64,000 bases of DNA, taken from NCBI RefSeq assembly GCF_001577835.2, contig NC_029518.1:71269378-71333377 (forward strand). Reading direction: 5' to 3'. Shown in pieces: positions 51,470 through 64,000 of the stretch. The position numbers were made by a program, and so were the translations under genes. The stretch's first letter is position 1. Each line of letters opens with the position of its first letter. The stretch is from Coturnix japonica (taxonomy: Eukaryota > Chordata > Aves > Galliformes > Phasianidae). The notes beneath the pieces were generated by a model that made no database searches, was not told the DNA's origin, and worked only from the letters and a program-made list of their open reading frames with translations.

Positions 51470-53735
51470 TCTTGCCCTGTACAGATGGCTGGCTCCTTGT
51501 GCAGGGAACTCCTTGTTCTGTATTTGGATGTGCTGCAGTAATGCAAATAATAAATGGCAAGTATTTTCCTATTAGCCAGGACTGAATTGCACCTGCTAAG
51601 CTTGTTTAAGCTTGCAAGGAGAAAAACACTCATTAATCTGCTCTGTTCTCTTCCCATTTAAACAAAACAGCTTTTCTCAGATGTGCACTCCAAAATGGAA
51701 GTGCTGCTTTCTGATGTATAAACTGTATTGGGTGGATTTCCTGGACACATTTGTAATCCGCTAAGAGAGAGAAAAAGTAAGAAAAAAAATATGTACTTTC
51801 AGGTCAGTTTGGGTATGTATGTATCAGTATGTATGACTGATCTGGGAATTTACATTGGCCAGCCCATAGAATGTCATCTCCTTGCTTTTGAATAAAATTT
51901 ATGCAAAACTTCATTCTGAGTTAAAACACAATATTTGAAAAGAAATGATGTTGGCTGGAGAACTCAAAGTGAAAGATGATTTACCATAAGGAAATTGTTC
52001 TTATGGCTGATAGAATTATCATATGGCTGAGAAGCTTCTGTGAAGGAGGCTTGTGGTGGTTCCCAAGTGGATCTGGAGCTCCTGGCTGTGGCTGGAAGTT
52101 GTGTTGGCCATTGGGAGTTATGAAAGAGACCTCTGACCTTCTTTCTGCGGATATTTACAGTTTGCTTTGTGTGACAGTGATGAGAACTGCTCGCTTTTAA
52201 AAGTCACTACTCCAATATTTCAGCTCCTTCACTCTAAAAATACAATTCCTGACTAAAGGAACACAGCTGTAGGGAGAACCAGTGAGAACTGATGGGGAAA
52301 TTTATGTTTCCTCTGTGATATGTTTCTACATTGCCTCAGTATTGCATGAAGATACTTAGCACCTCATAGGAAGTGGCCTTGGAGGAGTATTTATGATGCA
52401 CTAAAGACTGTACGCAAAGTGAGCAATAGCACAGGGACCAGAACTCTTCTCTTTTACCAAAAATATCTTCCCACAAAAATGGAAGAACAAGCTGCGACTC
52501 CATCTGCTTCCTCACATGGAGTGATCCAGCAGGTCCTCCAAAGGACACCTTCTGTTTCCCGCAGGACTCAGCCACATTTGAAGAAACATCATCAGAGTGG
52601 TGCCATAAAAATACTTAAGCTACCAACTGCTACACTGAATTCTGGTGTGAATGCTTTATTCAGTATTCACATGCTCACGCACACCAACATTTACGTTCTG
52701 TCTGTCTTCTTTTAGGTACACCTCCATTTTTATGGAAGTTATTGATTTTTATATAAATTGAAACAATAAAGAATTCAGTCTTCAAATACTTTTTTAATTG
52801 GCATTTTGTTCCAACCACAAAACAACCTTGCCCTAATGACCCGCTGACCTATTCTGGATTTTACTGTCTGTATGATAAATGCAGGATAAAACTTGTGATT
52901 ATCTGTGCATCCATGTGGAAATCATTCAGCCATTAATTGCTCTGCAAGATAAAGCTGTGTGCATATTTTCTTACATATTGTTATGCTTTACTCCATCTTT
53001 AGTACCAGTAGTAGATTACTATTAATATCCTTTTCTCAAATGAGAAGGAATACTACTGTCAGTGAAGCCGGAGCTGGGGTGAAGCATACTCTAGGGAAAG
53101 ACCTGGCAGGAGAACTTGCTGAGTTCCAAGTGCTGCTTCTGTGTGTGCATCCCTCTGCCTTTGCTCCAGCTCAGCCTGCTCTGATGTGGAGGATATGAGT
53201 GGCTGCTTCTGAGTTCATCCAAATACAGAGGATGATTCAACATGCTGAAACAGGTCAGGGTGAATTTTCAGTCCTGCTTTATTCTTGTTCAGGAATGCAT
53301 GTCTTTTACTTTCAAGTTTCCTTTGATAGATTACTAAATGTATTTGAAAATGGTAATTTTTTCCCCCACTATGTCCTTTTCTTTTTCTTCTTTTTTTCTT
53401 TTTTATACAATTTAAGGTTTTAACAATTTGAGGTCTAGGTGACCTAGACTAAATTCCTTATAAATTCTATGCAGGTCAGACTAAACCATGACAGTTAGAA
53501 CTCTTATTTACGCAAAATAAGCCTTCCGATCTTAGTCCTTTTTGTAAGACTGGAAGAACTGTCTTCCATTTACTTATTTACCTGGATCGCACTGCAGGAC
53601 AGCTTATACAGGCAGACTTTAGCTGGGAAGTTGGTGTATTGGTTGTGTCCACTTGGGATGTCCTCTAAAGAAGCAGTAAACTAGCTGTCTGGTTGCAGCC
53701 CTGGGAAATCGTTGGAGCGAATTATCAGTCTTAGT

Positions 53736-53790
53736 ACGGCTTGGGTTCTAAGGGATCTTAAAGATCATCTAGTTACAGCTACATGATGGA
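53736..53790 (-). mobile_element. CR1 LINE tail remnant
   Basis: Minus-strand reading contains CTAGATGATCTTTAAGATCC followed by an AACCCAAGCC-like end, as in the CR1 terminus. Short and diverged. Confidence 0.65.
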
Positions 53791-54078
53791 TTAGCACCCC
53801 ACAGTGACTGCCTTGATGCACACAATTGCTCCTAGTGTTCACTGAGATCAAAGTCCCATTTCTTGGGCCAATTTGCATTTTTGTTGTATAAAGTATGTGA
53901 AGGAAACACCTGGTTGAGTCAAAATGCTGGACTTCAGCTTTCATCTGCTGCTGATTTCTAGGGGATTAGAAGATGGCATACCCTAGTGTATTTGCAGTCA
54001 GAGATGAGAAGTCCAGTATGGTGAGATAGAAAGGCAAAGGTAGTGATAGTTAATGCAAGAACTGAGAGTTTTGAGAGG

Positions 54079-54140
54079 AATCATAGAATCATAGAATTAC
54101 TCAGGTTGGAAACGACCTCAAAGATCATCAAGTCCAACCA
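54079..54140 (-). mobile_element. CR1 LINE tail
   Basis: Minus-strand reading ends with the exact CR1 repeat ATTCTATGATTCTATGATT, preceded by GTTGGACTTGATGATCTTTG. About 60 bases. Confidence 0.88.
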
Positions 54141-55432
54141 ATGTATATCAGTGTGTATTGTTGACTTTACTTGTGCTGCTCTGACACTGTGGCCAAGAAT
54201 CAGAACATCCTTTTCAATCACACAGAGGGAGAGTTTGCTTGGGTACTCTCTTTATAATAAAATAATCATCAGGATCAAAAAACATCAGCTTTCTCTGTCC
54301 AAATTTGCATGCTTAAAAATACACTATAGTACTTAATGTTGTAACAAAACATGATGAGTGTCATCACTAGCTGGAGAGTGAAAATCAATTTTACTGTGCT
54401 TACTGAGCAATTGTAATATCTTTTATGGGTATCATGTGCATTTTACATTAGAAATTCAGTTATAACTATGAGCCTGATGTCGTAAATGGTTTGAAGTCTG
54501 CTCCATTAAGTTTGTTACTTTTGAATATAGAGTGCAAAAGAAAAATCAGTCCTGAATAAAGAGCCAGAATCTTACAGATTTAGAGTAAAAATCCACCTTG
54601 TCCTGCACTTTGCCTCTTACGGTAGCCAGCACACACTGCTGAAGAAAGGCTATAGATTGCTTGCAAACATGAATTCTTCTTTGGGTGCAGATTACCTCCA
54701 AAGAGACACAGTGTAGACATGGAATGCACTGAAGGATTGTACTAGCATTAGGTTGAACCATATATACGTACGATTCATTTTGGGGGGATTGAGGAAAGCA
54801 GGAAATAATTGTGACTGCTCCAGCCCACATTTGGAGAACAGTCACAGCCTACAGCGCAGACTAAACCTGTCATTCTCCATGTTGTTTCTCCTGCTATTCT
54901 TACCTCAGAAGGGTAAAAGAGCTGAGAAAACAGCTTCCATCTGGAGCTAATCTCAAGGCAACATTATCATACACAGAGTTCCCATAAGTGCGAGAAATGT
55001 GCTTCTACAGGTCACACCCTTTTCTGAAGTACCGATTTAAAAATATTTTTGTTACGTGATGTTGGAAAGGAAAAAAAGGGCGCATCACTTAAAAGACAGC
55101 AGAGTTGGCATTATAACAGTGTTGGCTGAGCTGAGTCTCCTAAAGTGGTGGTGCAGGCAATGTAACAAAAGAATTCCTGCTTTCCTGACTGGCGAGAATT
55201 AATGGCACTAAATTAGATCCAGGCTGGTGAAAGTTCCTTCTTTTACAACTAGGTGAAATATTCTGAAGTTCAGAGTGATGGTGCCGAGTAAATAAATGTG
55301 CAGCTCTAAAATTAATGTGGCACAAGGGAAAATGGACAGAAAGTGAGTTGTTAAAATGGTTAAATCTTCTTTAGATCATACTTAGAAAAAGATTACACAG
55401 GATTTTTGGTGCTGGAAAAGTCTTATTGTTTA

Positions 55433-55484
55433 ATAGGTAAATAGGTGGATATAGATAGATATAGGTATAAATAGGTAGATTATA
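55433..55484. repeat. Degenerate TAGA/TAGG tetranucleotide repeat
   Basis: Imperfect ATAG-based repeat (AATAGGTAAATAGGTGG and similar), probably a decayed microsatellite. Confidence 0.75.
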
Positions 55485-56348
55485 GTTATTGCCAGAACTT
55501 GGAACTGATTACACTGGGTGCAGAGGTCTTGGGTTGGTTTAAACTGGAGCTGGATACTAGGCTGACAGCTTTGTCTTGAATGGCTAATAGTTTCAGTACT
55601 TGATATTAACTTTACTATGAAGAGCCAGTTCTTAGTATTTGCAGAAATACATGGAGATAGGTTGTTACATTTGTCAGAGAAAAGCAGCCTGCTCACTTTT
55701 TCACACTTCTTCAAACAACTTCTACAAGCCAGAAAGGAGAACGGAAGAAGCAGAAAAAAGGACCAGGATTTGTTCTTCACTGTGATCCAACCAAAATGAA
55801 AAAAATAAAAGTAAAATTTTTAAAAAATATAGTAACCTATTGCTTCTACATAAAATAAAGGTAGCTTTTATATATCCTATGACAGCTGAATCTCCAGTAA
55901 GTTGGCATTTCCTCCAGCATCCTTTGCTTTGCCAGTCTCAAGTTGCCAGGTCAACATTCAGAGTTGTAGGAGAATAAAGGCAAATTCAATAGCTGGAAAA
56001 ATACAGAGGAAAAGGAATAGCCTTGGACAAGATTTCATTTAATGCTGCTAGGAGCTCTGGAGTTGTCTAGACCTGTTTCAAAAATCTCTGTTCTTTTGCT
56101 TTTCCTTCAGGAAATAACACCTTTACCTACCTTCAGCTGAGTGGAGCCACCCAATGGAAAACTATATAATGCACATACTGCCAGCAGATAAATTTGAGGC
56201 TGTGGCTAGTGCTACAGGTATCTGTAGCCTTACCCTGAATCCTGCAGTAAAGATACAGGCTGCTTCATCTATGCTCCCAACTTTTGTTTTCAGAAGTGAC
56301 TGGCGCTGACAGATTGACATTGAGATTCTGTTTCCTGCTTTCCAAGTA

Positions 56349-56441
56349 ACAGAATCACAAAACATTCTGAGCTGGAAGGGACCTACAAGGATCATCAAGT
56401 CCAACTCCTGTCTCCACAAAGCACCACCCAAAATTCAAACC
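56349..56441 (-). mobile_element. CR1 LINE tail
   Basis: Minus-strand reading contains GAGTTGGACTTGATGATCC and GGTCCCTTCCAGCTCAGAA, then the tail GTTTTGTGATTCTG. This is the CR1 3' terminus, about 90 bases. Confidence 0.85.
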
Positions 56442-57147
56442 AATTTTACCTGCATTCTAGCAAAACAACCAAAAACATGCCTGTTAATTGATTTGCATCT
56501 ATACAGAGGGTATTTTGGCATGTTGAGTGGTAATGCACAAATTAACACAAACGAACATCCTCAGATGCTCTCTCTTTACTTTTTGAGAGCAGCATGATTG
56601 AATGCTAGTGGAGAAAATGGTTTTAGAAAACAGAAGAGAAGCTGCTCTTTAACTTATCTTTAAGAATAAGTACAAGATGTATGCTTTGGAAAATATTTAA
56701 GATACAGTCATATCCTGTATTTCCTAAGCAAATCTATCATTCTCATGAGACATGCCTTTTCAAAACAATCCATACATACATCTGTATGATTTTGCAGATA
56801 CTTACCATCATCCTGAAATTCCTTTCTCATAACAAAAGGTAATAAAGCATCAGAAGTAGACAAAGAGTTCAATTTGGGTCTTCTGGAATCAATAAAAATC
56901 TTTAACCTTTGTTAACGTCACTCACAATTAACTGAGACAAAAATCTTCCTTCGTTACAGCAAAGAGAAAAAATGTTGGTGATATCATCCTCAGCCTTTTG
57001 GGATGAGTCTCAACTATTTTAGTGCATTTGTGATAGTGAAAAAAATCCAGCCTGCAATCTTTTGTCAGATCCATTGATTAACAATGAGGTTTCATAGACA
57101 GACTGAGAAGCGTGCAGCTCCTTAAGCAATTTGATAGCTATAAGGTG

Positions 57148-57995
57148 TCATCTAAAATTTATGACCCCAGTACTGCTTGGATTTGGATGATGTAGCAGTA
57201 GCTGCAAGAACCCACTCCAGAAAGGTAAATGTGACTCTTCCATCCACGGTCTGATAAGGGTGGTTTCATGGAGGTCATACTGCAGGCTTTCTACTGCCTG
57301 GTTACATGAGAAGCAGCACGTCAGGACTGCTCTGTTAGTACTGCTACTTCTTGAGTTCAAAAGGGTAGTCAGCCTTTGGGGCCTGGTAGAAGGAGTTACT
57401 GGCCATCAGAGTTTAATATGTCTTGAGTGCAATATCTTGCTTCCTTTAGGCTCTGGAAGTTCTTTTTGAAATTAAAGACTGTGAATGAGTCCAGATGTTG
57501 GGTTGAATGGGAGCCTCGAGTACTTGTCAGCTTCCTATTAGGATGTTCAATTGTACTGTTAGCTTCTTCATGTACAGGGATGTGCATGGCTGACTGCTTA
57601 GCTTGTGTATTTGCAGGCTGTCCCAGGAGAATATTTCAGATCACAGCTTGACAGTTCCACCTTTTACTCACACATAGAGGTGTCTTAATTACTTTCATCT
57701 TGTAGTTTGGACAAAAAGTCTGACATTTTCAGGGACGCACTGAAAATCATACTCCCTTTCAGAGACAGCATGTTGCCACCTTCCAGGAGCACAGTGTGAC
57801 TGCCAAAATTGTTGGCCACGGTTTCAAGAGCCAAAAAACTTTGGTGCCTTTTTGGTGCCACACAAAAACTGGGCAGGTTACTGAAGTTTTTGTGCTTTGC
57901 CTTAACTCGGCATTTCATTAGGGGTCTCTTAAATTTCTCTGGAAGACAATAAAACCTGGCTGTGCAGAGCCTGGCAATGTGACATTACCTACTTA
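57148..57995 (-). pseudogene. Possible decayed coding stretch, unidentified
   Basis: Three consecutive minus-strand open stretches (about 57990-57685, 57640-57396 and 57390-57148) lie end to end in different frames. The first reads smoothly like a real protein (pieces: LPEKFKRPLM, FSNLPSFCVAPKRHQSFLAL, VLLEGGNMLSLKGSM) and the second contains KLTSTRGSHSTQHLDSF. I do not recognise the protein. There is no poly-T on the low-coordinate side that would mark a processed copy and no splice sites I trust. It could be a broken retrocopy, a fragment of an old element or chance open frames. Confidence 0.25.
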
Positions 57996-58416
57996 CTTAT
58001 TTGTCTAGGGTATGGAGTGATTATTTTTAAAAGGTGTTGACCAATGTAGAAAATGAGTCTGTGTAACCAGAGGAGGAAGGCATATGTTGAAAATCTCTCA
58101 AGAAAGACTTGAACTGGCATCTTAGCCGAATGTGCTAAACAGACAACAATGAAGTCATGAATGACACAAATAATGTGACACTGCAGATGTTTGTAATAGG
58201 AGCAGAAACTTCATGTAGCTGTTTTCATCTGATTACACAATTACTTTGCATGCTTGGAATTCAATAGTTTTCCAATTCAGACAAGAAAAAATAATTCCCA
58301 TGTTTTATAGTTGCTATTTACAGTAGTGAAGATATGAAACAGGACAACCATGATGTTATTTCCCATTTTTCTGCTTTCTGAAGAGCATGTTAATTCTTCT
58401 CATACTGTATGGTAAC

Positions 58417-58810
58417 TGTTAAGTCACAGCCTTAACAACTGATTGAGCATGTGGGGAAAGGACATAATCAGCCCTGGGAGCACAGGTGAAGGCAATTCAG
58501 CTGTGTGACCAGAAGGGGTGGAGCTTCTCTTAGATCTCATTTAAGGACTAAGTGCCCCTTAGGGAGGCTCTCTGGCTGGAGATCCCTTCCTTGTGGAGTT
58601 TTCCTTGTGAGCCTAGATCTTCAGAGATGGGTGAGCACTTTTCCTTTGTAACACCTTTCTGCTAGTCCCTTTGTTATTATGCCTCCTGTGTAACCATTCT
58701 ACTGTATTGATCTTTCTGATTGTTACATGTACTTTCTTCTTTGGTTAAGTCCCCCTGTTAGCTTCCTTCAAGATAACGGATAATATGATAATAAGTAAGC
58801 CCTCATAACA
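58417..58810 (+). mobile_element. LTR-like repeat, family A copy 2 (fossil, solo)
   Basis: About 394 bases bounded by TGTTA at the left and TAACA at the right, a short perfect inverted terminal pair typical of LTRs. The first 150 bases match the copy at 35717-36063 in order. The second half has ATTTAAGG, a possible leader junction and a run of short pyrimidine-rich blocks. No internal retroviral sequence or partner LTR is seen nearby, so it looks like a solo LTR. No clear target-site duplication is visible. Exact family unknown. Confidence 0.6.
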
Positions 58811-59721
58811 TGAATTCAGATAGTAGTTTTGTGTGAATATGAATTCACGTAGAAAATGGGGAGAGAAAAGCTATCACTTTAGTGAATATTAACTTTGTGG
58901 TTCCAGAAGTTTGATTTTACTTCCATATAAGCATTTATGTTTTTGAATCAGGATGCATTTTTAAGATTTCTAACTATTTATTAGTTGCAGAGGTACTTTC
59001 TTCCCCAATACTCACAGTCAATGTCTCTACAAGGCAGATAAATACTGGTTGCAGATTACCATTGAGAAAAATAACACTACTTAAGAACTGAATATGTTAC
59101 CTATAATATCAAAATATCTCCCCTAGGAATAGAAAAAAGAATGGAATTAGCATTTCTTGTTACTGCCTGAATTTTACTGTTCAGCCTACAAAAGAAAGAA
59201 GTAGTTATAAACTGCACTACACTTAGTAAATCTCATGTGTTACCTTGTGATTTTAGCCATTAAGGTTTATTTGTTATTCAGGCAGTGCTTTTATTAACGT
59301 GACATGAATAGGGAAAATGTATCCTGCAATTACTTTTTAATATCACCTTCATCTTTGTAGGAAAAAAAAAGTTCTTGAGTTTTTTTGAGTTTATTTTAAT
59401 CTGAAAATAAAATAATCTATAGGAAGTAATACAAAGTGTGCTAAAGGGTAAAATACTGTGCTTCAGAAGGAAATAGAGCTAGTTATGTCTAGGTAAATTT
59501 TCTGCGTGCAGTATAAGTCTTCAGGTGAGTGGAGAACATACTTTTCATTCCAATAATTGAGAAATATAACAGTATCTCAAAGTTTGAAGTAGATTTGAAA
59601 AAGCCTTTTTTGTGGTGTTTGCATTAGGTTTGCTAAAGCTGAAACTTTTAAGCAAAGATGTCAAATGGTTAATGAGGGGAGTAGTTTTAGTTTGTTTAGC
59701 CTACAATTAACTTTCTGTATC

Positions 59722-60180
59722 TGTTTTAGTTTCAGCTGGGATGGAGTAGTTTTCTTCAGAGTATCTAGTGTGACCCTATGTTTTGGTTCTAGGAGAAAAA
59801 CAGTGTTGATAGCACAACCATGTTTACAGTTGCTGCTAACCAGTGTTTTGCAGTGAGGGGCTCAAGGAGCTGGGAATGAACAGAATTAGGACAGCTGACT
59901 TAAACTGGCCAAAGGGATATTCCTTACCATGTGGTATCATGTAGGTGGAGTTTTGAAGAGGGTGGGAGCTCATCTGGCTCTCTGCTTCTGCTCAGGTGTT
60001 AGGTGGGCCATCGGTTGGGGTGGTGAGCAGTTGTTTGTGGATCACTTGTTTTATACACTCATATATATGGATATGTATAGTAATAACCAGTTTCCTTTTC
60101 TCTAAATTAGTAAATCATTTCATCTCAAACCATGAGTTCTGAATGACTGTAGTGCTCAGACACCTGCTGAGCACACACAA
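59722..60180 (+). mobile_element. Avian ERVL-like solo LTR (fossil, old)
   Basis: Recognised by ordered similarity to a common avian endogenous-retrovirus LTR: ATGGAGTAGTTTTCTTCAGA, GTGTTGATAGCACA, GGACAGCTGACTTAAACTGG, CCAAAGGGATATTCC, GTGGATCACTTGTTTTATA and a CATCTCAAACCATGAG stretch near the polyadenylation region. It is strongly decayed along its length and lacks internal sequence, so it is a solo LTR of considerable age. Both ends are approximate. Confidence 0.65.
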
Positions 60181-63100
60181 CAGAATCCGAGTGGTTGGCT
60201 TTTTTTACCTGCAGTAATAAAACATTTCTGTTTTAGGGAAACTAACCTGTCTTATATTTACATAGACTCACTTAGGTTTTTTGAATAAAATGAGACTTCT
60301 CTCTCACAAATCTATTCCTCCTCTCTGTGGAGGAGAATGGAGTCATATGTCTGAATCCAAAACAGAAGGAAGGAGACCTGTAACAAAAGGCCTTAGCTTC
60401 TGGGCATCTTAGCCCATTGTCTCAGCCACTACAGAGGTGCCTCTCTGTGGTAAACTTTTCCTCACTAATGTCCCTGAGGAGTATTATGTGAAGCAGAATG
60501 GAAGAAAAATGTTTTTTTCTTGTTGCAGTGGGAGGAAATTATTTCAGGTACAATGTTAAATGCAAATGATAGGGTATATAATTTGCTTACAAGATGTTCT
60601 TTGTGTAAGAACAATATTTTGAAAATAAGGAGCAGATTTATTTTGACAGATTAACGTCATATTCACCTGTTTCTTGATGAAAAGTTAATACTTTTTGAAT
60701 ACTTTTTCCCTTTGAGGCAGTTTTAATGTTTTTTATAACTACAGTATCAGACTTAGCCCCTATTACAGTTTATGATAGGCTTAATTACAGAAAGGGAGTA
60801 ACTCTACTAGGTCAAAATGAATTCAAAATTACAATAGTTGCTTGATTTAAATTTCAAGTATCTCTATATGTATGTTTTAGTTTCTAGCTATATTCTACGA
60901 ATGGAACTGCACACCATACTGGATGCCCTCTATACAGAGACAAGAAGTTCAGATCTTTATCTCAACTAAAATGTATGTAACTTGTCTGTTATTCTGTGTA
61001 AGAGTAGCAGATGTCCATGTCCTTGGGGGAAAGCAGTGCTTACTTCCCAACTCCTAAGACAACCTTACTTTTGGAGAAGGGGCAATGAGTAAGAAAGGAC
61101 TACAGGTGCTGCTACCAAACCCTCTGCTCTGCTTATGCTAATTTCCACACAAGCAGTCAGACTGATGTTGAGCTCTTTTAACACATCTCTGTTCCTTACA
61201 GTCTTCTCCCTTCCACTTCTGTATTTGGGAGCCTGATTAAAGCTCTTCACCAGATAGCACCGCTTAGTTCTGAGTGTGTCTACAACTTCCATGGCTCTCT
61301 GATGCACCACACGTTTACAAAGATCTTCAGCTGTTAAAAAGCTCTTGTGACTTACCATAAAGAGCAGCCCCAGACAATACAACAGATGCATGAAGTATTA
61401 ATGTTTCACAGTAATCAATAGATTTGTAAACACAGTTGACCTTTTGTTTTGATGTAAGATGAGAGTTATAAGCTTGTGCAAAACACCAGTTAGGCTTTTG
61501 AGAGAGTCTCAGACCAGAGCTTTTCCCAGTAGCTGCTCTTAAATCACCTTTCCTCCCTTCTGTGCAGGCTCTGTGAGCAGCTGCCAGCAATCCAGCTCCT
61601 TGCTTAGAAGCACAAACCTTTTCAGCACTCTTCTTGCAGTGTGAAACATACACTTGGACTGTTCTTGTGCTGAGAGAAGTATTTAGCAGCTTTTCAGGTG
61701 CATTAGGTAGATGCCTACTGTTTCAGCTGTATTAGAATAGGCATTGCTGTGCTTGCTGGCCATTGATGAATACCATATGAGCTTGTGATTGGATGAATCA
61801 CTGTTGTCAGTCAATGTGCACTCTGAAGGAAGCAGGATCACACTGGTCATAAGTTTTCAGGAAGAGAAACTCCTCAACAGTTGCATGGATTTCCTTTTGT
61901 GATGTACATGCATTTGGGGATCGCTGAGAAGCAGTCATAAGTGAAGTGTCTGGGTGCACTACAGGTTGCTTCTGATTCCCTGACTGATGAAAGAATAATA
62001 GTTTTGTTTATCTGCTACACTGTCTTAGTTGGCTGGCAATTTCTATTCTCCTTTTCTCTCTAGATTGTTTTCTTCTTTTTCTCCTGCAGGACAGATTGGA
62101 ATGAAAGATCTAATTTTCTCCTACTTTGTTTCCCATGCAGCCACTTACGGGTATGTGTATGGTGTCACCTTACCCAAATGGCAATGTTTTACAGAGGTGT
62201 AAATTGGAAGGTACAAGCAATATAAAGAGCAAGACAGGACATAATCAAATCCCAGAGTGAGAGAGAAACTATGTTTTAAGTCTTATACCATCTGGACATG
62301 ACTTTTTGTGAATTTAAAATATCTGTAGGTGCTGAGGCATCTGAAAGTTCAGCAGCATATGCCATTTTTATGTGAGGAGCAGCTGAGTCCCAGATCACAT
62401 TTACTAGCTGCTAAAGGGAGAACTCTGTAAGAGTTTGGAGTATCTGCTTCCTACTTTTCAGATGAAGCAACCTTTATAACTTTATTTTTCTGTCCTTGCA
62501 TAAAGTCATGGCTGCTTTGGTGTTGGGTTCCATGTGATGACAAAGAAGAATGCAGTTGTGTGAAGATATTGCCTGCTCCCCCTTTGTTGGGAGGAGCTGC
62601 AAAACCAGCTGTCAGCAGTCCTCTCAGGCTGGAAAAGGCTGAGCACAAAGCTTGAAGTCATAGAAAAGCAGGATGCAGAAAGAAGACCCTGAGGAGAGCT
62701 TGTAATGGCACTGTCCTATGAAGTAGCCAGTGAATCATCACACACTGCCTTATCAAGCCCCATTTATTTGAGCTTATTTATTACAAAAATCTCATGTTGT
62801 GTCTCATCTATTTTACAGCTCTGCAACACCAGCTACTTGAAAATTTGTTAGTGCAACTCTGAGCTCCAAATACCTCCTTTGGATATTTTTTGCCCCAGTC
62901 CTATTTCTGTGTGCTTTGGTGGAAGGGTAGTATAATGCCACTTAGTATAAAATGTGCCTGCACTGGTAAGAACATAATAAAGTTTTTGTTGTGCTGCTGT
63001 GTAGCTGAGCCAGGACGTGAGACAATGCTGAGGTGAGACATTGCTGAGAACACTTCACTAAGGTAGACAAAAATAATTTCTCACAGGTCAGCTCATTAAG

Positions 63101-64000
63101 GTGCTACTGAAGTATGGGGGAAGACTGACTTCCTAGTTACACTTTTCCTTTTCTACTTTTTTTTCCTGTTGGGGGAAAGTAGATGAACCAAATTTACTTA
63201 ATGAGGTTTGGCATGAAAAATGATACTTATTTCTTCCTTCATATTATTCTCTATAAAAGTAGAGCTGAGAGAGCAAGGAAGGCTACCTGGCAAACAAATG
63301 AGAATGCTTGGAGAGAACTGAGAATTAGGAGAGGAAAAGAAGGGGCTAAAATAACACTTCCCACTGTCCCCAGCCCCTTCCTTGAGATAAAGCAATCATT
63401 AGGACAAAGTGAGGCCATAGACTGGGAGCAGCAGGAGCTCCCTGAGGTTTTCTTAAAGCTGTGTGGGTGAATGAACTGGTACCCAGCAGTTACAGCTGGG
63501 AGTTGCTTCTGGTCTTTCATTTAAAAAGCAAACACTTTTATCTGGGAACCTTTATTTACCTAATAATCTCCTATGCTCTTTTGCAGGACAAGGAGCCTGT
63601 ACTCTTAGTGGTTTCTATTCTATTGGCACTGTCACTGTGCTGAGAGGCCAAAATGGAATTTAGTATGGTGAGCTGACTTGGAGCTCCCTGGTCACCATGG
63701 TGACTTTGAAGTATTTTACTCTTGAGGTTACATACCTCTGCTAAAAAATCCATTTGTGGTCTGGGTGGCATTATGTTAGTATTCCAGTGTCACTGGTGAT
63801 AGGAAGGGTGCCAAAAGGTGCTATGAACTGTGTGACAAACTGCTTTAACTTATGTTTTCTTAATTGTCAGAGCTGCCTTATGTTATCCCTGCCTCTCCAT
63901 CCTATTCTTTGTCCTAGATGGCCACTGTAATGCCTGTGCTGTAGTTTGCTCTGTTGTGCTAATTAAGTTTGAGAGATTTGGTCTGATTCAGGTTAAAATA
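60181..64000. other. Non-coding stretch to the window end
   Basis: No repeat family or gene recognised. Open frames of 90-108 codons at 61065-61653 and 63183-63520 overlap on both strands and look like chance. Confidence 0.55.

Larger units (their letters stand above)
51063..56348. other. Non-coding stretch upstream of TPBG
   Basis: Holds small CR1 tails at 53.7 and 54.1 kb and several short microsatellites. The plus-strand frame at 52419-52715 (98 codons, Ser/Thr/Gln-rich start, followed by AATAAAG at about 52767) is the least poor candidate here for a small transcript, but I do not recognise it. Confidence 0.5.

Noticed and set aside
52419-52770. 98-codon frame followed by AATAAAG, possible small gene or retrocopy
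   Set aside because: No recognised protein, no poly-A tail and no target-site duplication; left as non-coding.
1-64000. CRISPR arrays, operons, riboswitches, tRNA or rRNA genes
   Set aside because: No spaced direct-repeat array, no prokaryotic gene arrangement and no tRNA or rRNA signature was seen; the sequence is vertebrate.

Overview
The window looks like bird genomic DNA, most likely from a galliform such as chicken. The signs are many 5'-truncated CR1 LINE copies in both orientations, two deleted copies of a Galluhop-like mariner with matching terminal inverted repeats, decayed LTR-type repeats whose layout recalls avian endogenous retroviruses, and long AT-rich introns or intergenic DNA. 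Repeat families were recognised from memory of their consensus sequences. No database search was run.

There is one confident protein-coding gene: TPBG (trophoblast glycoprotein, 5T4 antigen, WAIF1) on the minus strand. Its coding region is a single exon at 47960-49099. The CDS lies in a strongly GC-rich, CpG-rich island from about 48.2 to 49.83 kb that also covers the 5' UTR and promoter. A plausible polyadenylation signal lies about 700 bases past the stop. Everything else is sparse, gene-desert-like DNA.

Layout: 1-16.5 kb is non-coding DNA with CR1 pieces near 4.1, 6.3, 7.7 and 14.3 kb, a TG/TA satellite with a perfect hairpin at 13.1 kb and a 23-base poly-C run at 15.16 kb. A mariner copy sits at 16.6-17.1 kb. 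CR1 copies follow at 18.2 and 21.2 kb; the second keeps an open reverse-transcriptase frame of about 220 codons. From 22 to 34.8 kb almost nothing is recognisable. From 34.8 to 41.6 kb there are four CR1 3' ends, a 47-bp exact tandem duplication and an LTR-like element. From 41.7 to 47.2 kb, downstream of TPBG, no transposon was recognised apart from a long (CTTT)n array, and this is the best place to look for regulatory DNA. Upstream of the TPBG promoter, at 50.1-51.1 kb, a mariner and two CR1 copies are packed together. From 51 to 64 kb there are small CR1 tails, a second copy of the LTR-like family (58.4 kb), an avian ERVL-like solo LTR (59.7 kb) and a possible decayed coding stretch on the minus strand (57.1-58.0 kb).

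I found no convincing new biological system. The points most worth a second look are the mariner/CR1 cluster just upstream of the TPBG promoter, the transposon-poor block downstream of TPBG, the perfect TG/TA hairpin and the unidentified decayed reading frames at 57 and 12 kb.
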